Shown piece after piece: positions 1 to 5,078 of a DNA stretch of 5,078 nucleotides. The notes under the pieces were generated by a model, which made no database searches, had not been told where the DNA came from, and was given only the letters and a program-made list of their open reading frames with translations. The position numbers and the translations under genes are program-made. Source of the stretch: Campylobacterales bacterium (GTDB lineage Bacteria; Campylobacterota; Campylobacteria; Campylobacterales; QNZT01); assembly GCA_027055005.1 (NCBI GenBank), contig JALUNR010000248.1, positions 1 through 5,078 on the forward strand, read 5' to 3'. Each line of letters starts with the position of its first letter. Positions within the stretch are counted from its first letter, which is position 1.

Positions 1-42
1 ACCATATATAAAATAAATTTTACTTTTTAAGTTAAGTTTTTA
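1..42. other. Non-coding tail downstream of cheW
   Basis: This is the A/T-only-rich stretch between the cheW stop codon and the left window edge. Read on the minus strand it follows cheW with alternating A and T runs. I see no GC-rich stem followed by a U tract, so no intrinsic terminator can be called. A short pairing of ACTT with AAGT is too weak to count. Transcription may end further left or depend on another mechanism. Confidence 0.6.
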
Positions 43-546
43 TTAAAAATCCCTCTTCAAAAGTGCTTTAACATTAACTATTGTCAATATACCTTTATTT
101 GTTTTACCAATACCATAAATATAACCATCTCTTTTACTCATTGTTTCTGGAGTTTCTTCTATTTGAGATTTTTTTATTCTTATAGCTTCTGTTAATTTAT
201 CTATAACAAATCCTGCTATATTATTTTCATCTTTTAAAACTATATATCTTGTATCACCATCAACATTTTTACTTCTCAAAGAAAACTTTTTTCTAAGATC
301 TATCAAAGGTATAACATTCCCTCTAAGATTAAATACCCCTAAAACAAACTCTGGAGTTGTAGGAACTCTAGTATAATCTATAGGTTTTATAATCTCTTGG
401 ATAGATAAAATTGGTATAGCATATTCCTCTTCACCAACTATAAAACCAACAAGTTGCATTATATCTTCATCCACTTTTTTTTCATCTTTTGATGAGCTTA
501 ACTGAGTTTGTTGCTTTTTTAATACATTTTCTAATCCTGCACTCAT
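43..546 (-). CDS. cheW: Chemotaxis coupling protein CheW
   Basis: CheW is the cytoplasmic adaptor that links the signalling tips of chemoreceptors to the P5 domain of CheA in chemoreceptor arrays. The protein has 167 residues, a normal length for the family. A polar, Lys/Gln/Ser-rich N-terminal tail (about residues 1-28) precedes a single CheW domain (about 29-165). Visible family marks are the first strand LVGFIVGEEEYAIPI (32-46), the VPTTPEFVLGVFNLRG segment ending at 76, whose NLRG arginine (R75) matches a conserved receptor-contact position, and the following VIPLIDLR. The ATG overlaps the cheA stop by 4 nt (ATGA) and has an AGGAG ribosome binding site inside the end of cheA, which fixes the start. 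Gene order cheV-cheA-cheW supports the call. There is no receiver domain, so it is CheW rather than CheV. Translation is probably coupled to cheA. Confidence 0.96.
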   Translation of the reverse strand: MSAGLENVLKKQQTQLSSSKDEKKVDEDIMQLVGFIVGEEEYAIPILSIQEIIKPIDYTRVPTTPEFVLGVFNLRGNVIPLIDLRKKFSLRSKNVDGDTRYIVLKDENNIAGFVIDKLTEAIRIKKSQIEETPETMSKRDGYIYGIGKTNKGILTIVNVKALLKRDF

Positions 547-2855
547 GCCGTCTCTCCTACTGATAATTTTATATTTCTACTTACTGTATTTGCCAAATAT
601 TCCAATGAATATGGCTTAGTAATATACTCCGTCATACCAACTTCAACACCTCTAAGTCTATCACTTTTACTACTTCTACTTGTAACTGCAAGAAGTGGCA
701 TATTTTTATATTTTGAATACTTTCTTATTTCACTTGCAAGTGTATATCCATCCATTTGAGGCATCTCAATATCAATAAGTACAGCATCAAATATAGTATC
801 TCCTCTTTTTAAAATTTCAAGAGCTTCCACTCCATTTGTAGCCTCAGTCAATGTGATTCCAAGTGGTGTTAGACCTTTTTGCATAATAGCACGATCTGTT
901 TTACTATCATCTACTATCAGTACATTGTAATCACTAGGAGAATTTTTTTCTTTTTGAATTACATTTTCATTTTCTTCCAAAAGATTTACACTAAGTTCTC
1001 TTGCAATATCCATCATAGCAGATACATCAGCAATCAGTGTTACACCACCATCACCTCTTATAGTTGCTCCAGCTATTCCTTTTATACCTTGGAGATAATC
1101 ACCCATACTTTTTATAACAACCTCTTCTTGTCCGACCAAACCATCTACTATAATACCAAGCTTACTCTCAGCTATTCCAATAACCACAACATAAACTTGA
1201 TCATTCACATCTAAAACTCTTTCTACATTAAATACATCTGATAGTCTAGCTAATGGTAGGATTTCATTTCTTAGTTTAAGAACATTTTTACCATCTATTG
1301 TATAGATTTCATCCAAATTTATTCTAACTGTTTCAAGTACTGATGAAAGAGGTATAGCAAAATACTCTTCTTGAGCTGAAACCAATAATGCTTGCATAAT
1401 AGCTAATGTAAGAGGTATCTTTAACTTAAAAGTTGTACCTTCTCCAAGAGAGCTTTCTATATCTATAATTCCATTTAATTTTTCTATATTTGTCTTAACA
1501 ACATCCATACCAACACCTCTACCACTAACTCCAGTAACTTTAGCCGCAGTAGAAAAACCTGGTTTAAATATAAGTCCATAAGCTTCTTTATTACTTATAT
1601 TTTCTATCTCTTTTTCATTAACTATACCTTTATCAAGAGCCTTCATCTTAAGAAAATCTGGATCCATTCCTGCACCATCATCTTTTATTTCTATAACTAT
1701 TTGATTTCCTTCATTGTATGCTTTAAGATAAACTTTTCCTTTTATATCCTTTCCAGCTTCTTTTCTTTTTTCTTTACTTTCTATACCATGATCACAAGAG
1801 TTTCTTATCATATGAACTAAAGGATCACCTATTTCTTCTATAATAGATTTATCAAGTTCTGTTTCCTCTCCACTCATTATCAAATCAATATCTTTATTTA
1901 ACTCACGAGAAAGATCTCTTACAAGCCGTGGAAACTTATTAAAAACTTTTGCAACAGGAAGCATTCTTGTTTTCATAACTGCTATTTGAAGATCTGTTGT
2001 AACTAAAGATACAGAAGAAACTACTTGATTTAACTCTTCTAAAAATTTCTCTCCCTCATATCTTTCTTCCACATCATCATAGATTTTTAAAAGTCTATTT
2101 TTACCTAGAACTAGCTCACCTATTAAGTTCATAAGATTATCAAGTCTGCTAACTTCAACCCTTATAGTTTGTTCAGGAGCAGAAACTACTTTTTTATCTT
2201 TTTTACCATCTTTTAATTTTGACACATTCCTATTTTGTGTTGATACTGTTAAATTTTTATTCTCTTCATTACTTAATGAACTACTCTTCTTTTTAGATTT
2301 TTCAGCTTTCTTTGCCTCTTTTTCTTTTTGTTTCTCTGCTAGTAGTCTTTCTATTTCAGCCTCAACTTCTTCATCACTTAAACTTGATAAGTCAACACTT
2401 TCTTCTTCAGCAGATTCTGGTATTGGCTCTAATTTAGGCTTTTCACTTACATCTATACTGATTTCTTCACCATTTGAAATAGCATCAAATCTAGAACATA
2501 TGTCACTTATATCTATACCACAATCATCACTTCCTGTATCTCTAATACTCTCTAAAAGTGCTTTCATCATATCAACTGACTCTAATACTACATCCATAAT
2601 CTGTGGAGTTATTTTAAGTTCATCTTTTCTAGCTTTATTTAAAACATCTTCCATATGATGGGTAAGTTCAGTTAAAACATCAAAGTTTAAAAATGAACTT
2701 GATCCTTTTACGGTATGAGCAACTCTAAAAATACTATTTAAAAGCTCTAAATCCTCAGGATTATTTTCAAGTTCAACTAAATCCTGATCCATTTTATCTA
2801 GCATTTCAAAAGCTTCTACTAAAAAATCTTCTCTTATTTCTTGCATATCATCCAT
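543..2855 (-). CDS. cheA: Chemotaxis histidine kinase with fused receiver domain (CheAY)
   Basis: CheA autophosphorylates in response to chemoreceptor state and hands phosphate to response regulators that control the flagellar motor. Domains in the 770-residue protein: P1/HPt (about 1-125) with phospho-acceptor H47 in AHTVKGSSSF; a charged Lys/Glu/Ser-rich linker (about 130-228); P3 dimerisation helices (about 229-296); P4 ATPase (about 297-481) with N box H348..N352..DHG, G1 DDGAGM (392-397), F box FKPGFS (430-435), G2 GRGVGMD (445-451) and G3 GEGTTF (471-476); P5 CheW-like (about 487-625); receiver (about 642-765) with D649/D650, acceptor D695, T725 and K747-P748. All expected catalytic residues are present. 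No P2 docking domain is recognisable. The C-terminal receiver is typical of Campylobacterota, where it is thought to act as a phosphate sink or modulator of kinase output. The start is fixed by GGAGG 7 nt upstream; the nearby Met4 is less well placed. Confidence 0.97.
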   Translation of the reverse strand: MDDMQEIREDFLVEAFEMLDKMDQDLVELENNPEDLELLNSIFRVAHTVKGSSSFLNFDVLTELTHHMEDVLNKARKDELKITPQIMDVVLESVDMMKALLESIRDTGSDDCGIDISDICSRFDAISNGEEISIDVSEKPKLEPIPESAEEESVDLSSLSDEEVEAEIERLLAEKQKEKEAKKAEKSKKKSSSLSNEENKNLTVSTQNRNVSKLKDGKKDKKVVSAPEQTIRVEVSRLDNLMNLIGELVLGKNRLLKIYDDVEERYEGEKFLEELNQVVSSVSLVTTDLQIAVMKTRMLPVAKVFNKFPRLVRDLSRELNKDIDLIMSGEETELDKSIIEEIGDPLVHMIRNSCDHGIESKEKRKEAGKDIKGKVYLKAYNEGNQIVIEIKDDGAGMDPDFLKMKALDKGIVNEKEIENISNKEAYGLIFKPGFSTAAKVTGVSGRGVGMDVVKTNIEKLNGIIDIESSLGEGTTFKLKIPLTLAIMQALLVSAQEEYFAIPLSSVLETVRINLDEIYTIDGKNVLKLRNEILPLARLSDVFNVERVLDVNDQVYVVVIGIAESKLGIIVDGLVGQEEVVIKSMGDYLQGIKGIAGATIRGDGGVTLIADVSAMMDIARELSVNLLEENENVIQKEKNSPSDYNVLIVDDSKTDRAIMQKGLTPLGITLTEATNGVEALEILKRGDTIFDAVLIDIEMPQMDGYTLASEIRKYSKYKNMPLLAVTSRSSKSDRLRGVEVGMTEYITKPYSLEYLANTVSRNIKLSVGETA
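554..558 (-). promoter_or_regulatory. Ribosome binding site of cheW, inside cheA
   Basis: On the minus strand this reads AGGAG, 7 nt before the cheW ATG. It lies in the last codons of cheA, where it helps encode the Gly-Glu of the C-terminal SVGETA. It supports independent initiation of cheW as well as coupling through the ATGA overlap. Confidence 0.75.
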
Positions 2856-2862
2856 TTTCCAA

Positions 2863-2867
2863 CCTCC
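2863..2867 (-). promoter_or_regulatory. Ribosome binding site of cheA
   Basis: On the minus strand this reads GGAGG, 7 nt before the cheA ATG and directly after the cheV stop codon TAG. It is the strongest Shine-Dalgarno match in the window. It selects the ATG at 2855 over the in-frame ATG three codons later (Met4). Confidence 0.8.
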
Positions 2868-3833
2868 CTATACTATCTCTAAATTTTTTACTACATTATG
2901 TTTATTTATAGCATTTGCTATCTCTTTATAAAACACACTAGCATCAAATTTTGTTAGATATGCATCAGCACCAGCTTCTTTACCTCTGATATCACTAAAA
3001 TGATCACTTATAGAAGAGTTAAAAACTAGAGGAATACTCTTTAATCTTTTATCTTTTTTAACTTTTGATGCAAATGTAAAACCATCCATTTGAGGCATTT
3101 CTACATCACTAACTATTATTTTAAGCTCATCACTAATCGTATCACCAAAAATACTTAACATATCATCAAGTTTTCTTAATCCCTCTTCTCCATCAACTGC
3201 TTCAACCACATTAAATCCCATTTCTACCATTGCATTTTTTACAAGTCTTCTTGCAGTTACACTATCATCTAATACAAGTGCTGTTCCATTAAATTTTTGT
3301 ATAGTATTTTCATCTATTTCAGTACTTGGAGTATAAAGTCCTAAATCTTCTATAATACTCTCTAAATCCAAAACCAAAAGTACTTCATCATTTTCTATCT
3401 TTGTAACACCTGTTATCTTAGTTTTACTAAAAGCACCTTCATCATTAGAAGTAAAAGATGTTGATTCTATATCACCCCAACTAACTCTTCTTATTCTTCT
3501 TGCTTCATGAACACAAAAACCTATTAGAATGTTATTAAACTCAGTTATGATTATTCTCTCACTCAAAGTTTTATTTTTTGGAGAAGTTATTTCCATCCAA
3601 TTAGCTAGATTTACAACAGGTATCACTACCCCTCTAAGATCAAATATACCATCTATATACTCTGGTCCACCTGGAAGTTTTGTAAGGTTTGGTAATTTTA
3701 TAATCTCTCTTACTTTAGAAACATTTACTCCATAAATACCTTCATATACTTCACCTTCTTGCTCTTTATATATACGAAAGTCCACTAGTTCCATCTCATT
3801 TGAGCCAACTTTTAAGACATTTTTATCACTCAT
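2868..3833 (-). CDS. cheV: Chemotaxis coupling protein CheV (CheW-like domain plus receiver)
   Basis: CheV works beside CheW in coupling receptors to CheA, and its receiver lets phosphorylation by CheA tune that coupling, for example in adaptation. The 321-residue protein has the usual CheV length. The CheW-like domain (about 13-165) shows GIFDLRGVVIPVVNL (62-76), parallel to GVFNLRG in the neighbouring CheW. The receiver (about 183-312) has the acidic pair D189/D190, acceptor D243 in SDVEMPQMDG, switch residue S273 and conserved K295. Between the acidic pair and D243 there are about nine more residues than in CheY (loop near 223-237). K295 is followed by Phe, not the usual Pro. The ATG has AAGGGG 5 nt upstream. 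The gene lies 16 nt after the metallophosphoesterase gene and 12 nt before cheA. Some Campylobacterota carry several CheV paralogues; which one this equals cannot be told, but the cheA-linked copy is the standard cheV. Confidence 0.95.
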   Translation of the reverse strand: MSDKNVLKVGSNEMELVDFRIYKEQEGEVYEGIYGVNVSKVREIIKLPNLTKLPGGPEYIDGIFDLRGVVIPVVNLANWMEITSPKNKTLSERIIITEFNNILIGFCVHEARRIRRVSWGDIESTSFTSNDEGAFSKTKITGVTKIENDEVLLVLDLESIIEDLGLYTPSTEIDENTIQKFNGTALVLDDSVTARRLVKNAMVEMGFNVVEAVDGEEGLRKLDDMLSIFGDTISDELKIIVSDVEMPQMDGFTFASKVKKDKRLKSIPLVFNSSISDHFSDIRGKEAGADAYLTKFDASVFYKEIANAINKHNVVKNLEIV

Positions 3834-3838
3834 TCACA

Positions 3839-3844
3839 CCCCTT
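3839..3844 (-). promoter_or_regulatory. Ribosome binding site of cheV
   Basis: On the minus strand this reads AAGGGG, 5 nt before the cheV ATG, within the 16-nt gap after the metallophosphoesterase stop codon. It is a partial match to the Shine-Dalgarno consensus and supports the chosen start. Confidence 0.55.
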
Positions 3845-3849
3845 TTAGG

Positions 3850-4542
3850 TTAAATTAAAGTGATTTTATCTCCTTTGATTAGATAATACTTTTTATCACA
3901 ACCATAAGATTTTAGATTAAAATAGAAACACTTATCTTTAAGAGATAAACCTTGATGATAGTGTCCTTCTATGATAAAATCAACTTCACTTAACCCTATA
4001 TCGTACAAATCAATTTTTTGTTTAATGATTTTTTCAAAGTTAGGTGCTTTTTTGCAAATCTTTTTATTCTTTGTTTTTTGCAAGTAATATAAAGGTAGTT
4101 TTTTACCAGCTATCAAATTTAAAAGGCTAAGTAGATATTTGTTTCTCAAAAAAAAGTGAAAAAAATTATATTTAAATCCACTAAAAATATCACCATGAGC
4201 CAAATATCCAATTTGATTTTTGTATTTTACCTTTAGTGGTTGAGAAGAGAAGGGAAAAACTTTTACTTTTGGGAAAATCTCTTTTAAGTTAAAATCATGA
4301 TTTCCCTCTAAGTAGTACACTTCTAAATTTTTACTCAAAAGATTTAGAGCCTCAATCTCTTTTTTATAAAACTCTATCGTAAATTTTGCAGGATAAGTTA
4401 AAAAATCAAAAATATCTCCCATCAAAAAAAGTTGTGGAGGATTTATAGCTTTTACTTCATCTAAAAAGTTTAAAAACTCTTTTCTGTTACTATTTGCATG
4501 AACATCAGCTATAAAAATAGCTCCCTCTCCTATCTCTATCAC
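3850..4542 (-). CDS. LpxH-like calcineurin-family metallophosphoesterase
   Basis: This is a 230-residue cytoplasmic or membrane-associated metal-dependent phosphoesterase. The full metal-binding set is visible: D13-x-H15 (IADVHA), GDIFD (D43), GNHD (N81-H82), AHGD (H116) and GHYH (H194, H196). The layout matches LpxH, the UDP-2,3-diacylglucosamine diphosphatase of lipid A synthesis: the motifs follow in the same order, and a basic, hydrophobic insertion (about 120-180) between HGD and HxH sits where LpxH has its lid. One difference is that the third motif reads GNHD, where E. coli-type LpxH has GNRD. The substrate is therefore inferred, not shown, and I give no gene symbol. The GTG start is forced: upstream in frame there is no ATG, GTG or TTG before a stop, and the first downstream ATG (Met41) would remove the D-x-H motif. 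GTG overlaps the argC stop as GTGA, without a clear Shine-Dalgarno sequence, so coupling to argC translation is likely. Confidence 0.85.
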   Translation of the reverse strand: MIEIGEGAIFIADVHANSNRKEFLNFLDEVKAINPPQLFLMGDIFDFLTYPAKFTIEFYKKEIEALNLLSKNLEVYYLEGNHDFNLKEIFPKVKVFPFSSQPLKVKYKNQIGYLAHGDIFSGFKYNFFHFFLRNKYLLSLLNLIAGKKLPLYYLQKTKNKKICKKAPNFEKIIKQKIDLYDIGLSEVDFIIEGHYHQGLSLKDKCFYFNLKSYGCDKKYYLIKGDKITLI

Positions 4543-5078
4543 GGAACATATGCCACTTTTGGTATTCCCATATCTTCATCATATCCACACATTAAGTTTG
4601 CATTTACAACAGCTTGTGAAGAAGCTCCTCTTAAAAGATTATCTATTGCACTACTAATATAGAGCTTTTCACCCTCACATTTTGCAAAAATATCACAAAA
4701 ATTTGTTCCAGAAGCACTCTTTATATCAACAGGATTTTCAAAAATCCTAATAAATAAAGAATCTTTATAAAACTCTTTTAAGATTTTTAAAGAATCAACT
4801 TCTTCTTTTAAAAGCAAATAACTATCTACCAACATTCCACGAGTTAAAGGTAACAAGTGAGGGACAAAAGCTATATTTTCTAATCCAAGTTTTTCTTTTA
4901 TTTCAGGTGTATGTCTATGAGTCAAAGGAGCATAAGCAAATATATTTTCATTTATAGTTACATAGTGAGTGTTATGGCTACACTTTTTACCAGCTCCACT
5001 AACTCCACTTTTTGCATCTATCATGACTGGATAATTTCTATCTAAAAAAGGTAAAAAAGGTAAAAGCCCTAAAATAGT
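4539..5078 (-). CDS. argC: N-acetyl-gamma-glutamyl-phosphate reductase, 5' end outside window
   Basis: ArgC reduces N-acetyl-glutamyl-5-phosphate to the semialdehyde with NADPH, the third step of arginine synthesis, in the cytoplasm. The window holds the C-terminal 179 residues, roughly half of a usual protein of about 340. The reading frame stays open through the right edge: the codons before the first visible Met (5022-5024) give TILGLLPFL then YPV, continuing into IDAKSGVSGAG, a family hallmark, so that Met is internal and not a start. TILGLLP fits the end of the PROSITE ArgC signature, which places the catalytic Cys about five residues beyond the edge. The HRHTPEI motif (codons near 4899-4919) carries the catalytic His and Glu. 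FVPHLLPLTRGM, GTNFCDI and the C-terminal DNLLRGASSQAV also match the family. No frameshift is seen. The TGA stop overlaps the next gene's GTG. The nucleotide-binding half and promoter are not visible. Confidence 0.95.
   Translation of the reverse strand, partial: TILGLLPFLPFLDRNYPVMIDAKSGVSGAGKKCSHNTHYVTINENIFAYAPLTHRHTPEIKEKLGLENIAFVPHLLPLTRGMLVDSYLLLKEEVDSLKILKEFYKDSLFIRIFENPVDIKSASGTNFCDIFAKCEGEKLYISSAIDNLLRGASSQAVVNANLMCGYDEDMGIPKVAYVP

Noticed and set aside
1..42. Possible intrinsic terminator after cheW
   Set aside because: There is no stable GC-containing stem; only short A/T pairings are present, and the region is cut by the window edge.
879..1214. Plus-strand open frame of 111 codons
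   Set aside because: It lies wholly opposite conserved cheA P5 and receiver coding sequence. Its translation is rich in Tyr, Ile, Ser and Thr, as expected from the complement of an AT-rich gene, and resembles no family I know.
2270..2350. Glu/Lys-rich low-complexity stretch in cheA as a possible repeat or insertion
   Set aside because: It shows no regular repeat unit or flanking duplication and keeps the reading frame; it is better explained as the flexible linker between P1 and P3.
3529..3735. Plus-strand open frame of 68 codons
   Set aside because: It is antisense to the conserved CheW-like domain of cheV, has no convincing ribosome binding site or recognisable domain, and is best read as a shadow frame.
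3883..3888. TATTAT on the minus strand as a possible -10 box for a promoter inside the metallophosphoesterase gene, upstream of cheV
   Set aside because: In DNA this AT-rich such hexamers occur by chance very often, and I see no supporting upstream element. Transcript-start data would be needed to call it.
5022..5024. ATG as the start of a short 161-residue protein at the right edge
   Set aside because: The frame continues upstream without a stop to the window edge and encodes conserved ArgC sequence there, so this Met is internal to argC.

Overview
The window looks like AT-rich Campylobacterota (Epsilonproteobacteria) DNA. The main evidence is the order cheV-cheA-cheW on one strand, with CheA carrying a C-terminal receiver domain (CheAY), which is the usual chemotaxis core of Campylobacter, Helicobacter, Arcobacter and Sulfurimonas relatives. 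The strong A/T bias at third codon positions fits. An Arcobacteraceae- or Sulfurimonas-like host is my best guess, but the genus cannot be fixed from the sequence alone.

All five genes lie on the minus strand and are packed almost without gaps. In transcription order (right to left) they are: the 3' part of argC (arginine biosynthesis, cut by the right window edge); an LpxH-like calcineurin-type metallophosphoesterase with a GTG start that overlaps the argC stop by 4 nt; after 16 nt, cheV (CheW-like domain plus receiver); after 12 nt, cheA (CheAY hybrid kinase); and, overlapping by 4 nt, cheW. A 42-nt non-coding tail follows cheW to the left window edge. No gene is supported on the plus strand, and there is no gene-free stretch above 42 nt.

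The last three genes form the signalling core of a chemotaxis array. CheW and the CheW-like half of CheV couple chemoreceptors to the kinase CheAY. CheAY autophosphorylates on His47 and can pass phosphate to receiver domains: its own, that of CheV, and a separate CheY that is not in this window. All catalytic and phospho-acceptor residues I can check are present. CheAY has no recognisable P2 (CheY-docking) domain; a charged linker takes its place.

The two upstream genes are functionally unrelated to chemotaxis (arginine biosynthesis and probably lipid A or another phosphoester hydrolysis). Their tight spacing suggests read-through into the chemotaxis genes, but the promoter is outside the window. 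I found no mobile element, CRISPR array, RNA gene, riboswitch or convincing terminator. This is an ordinary core region, and I do not see a previously undescribed system in it.
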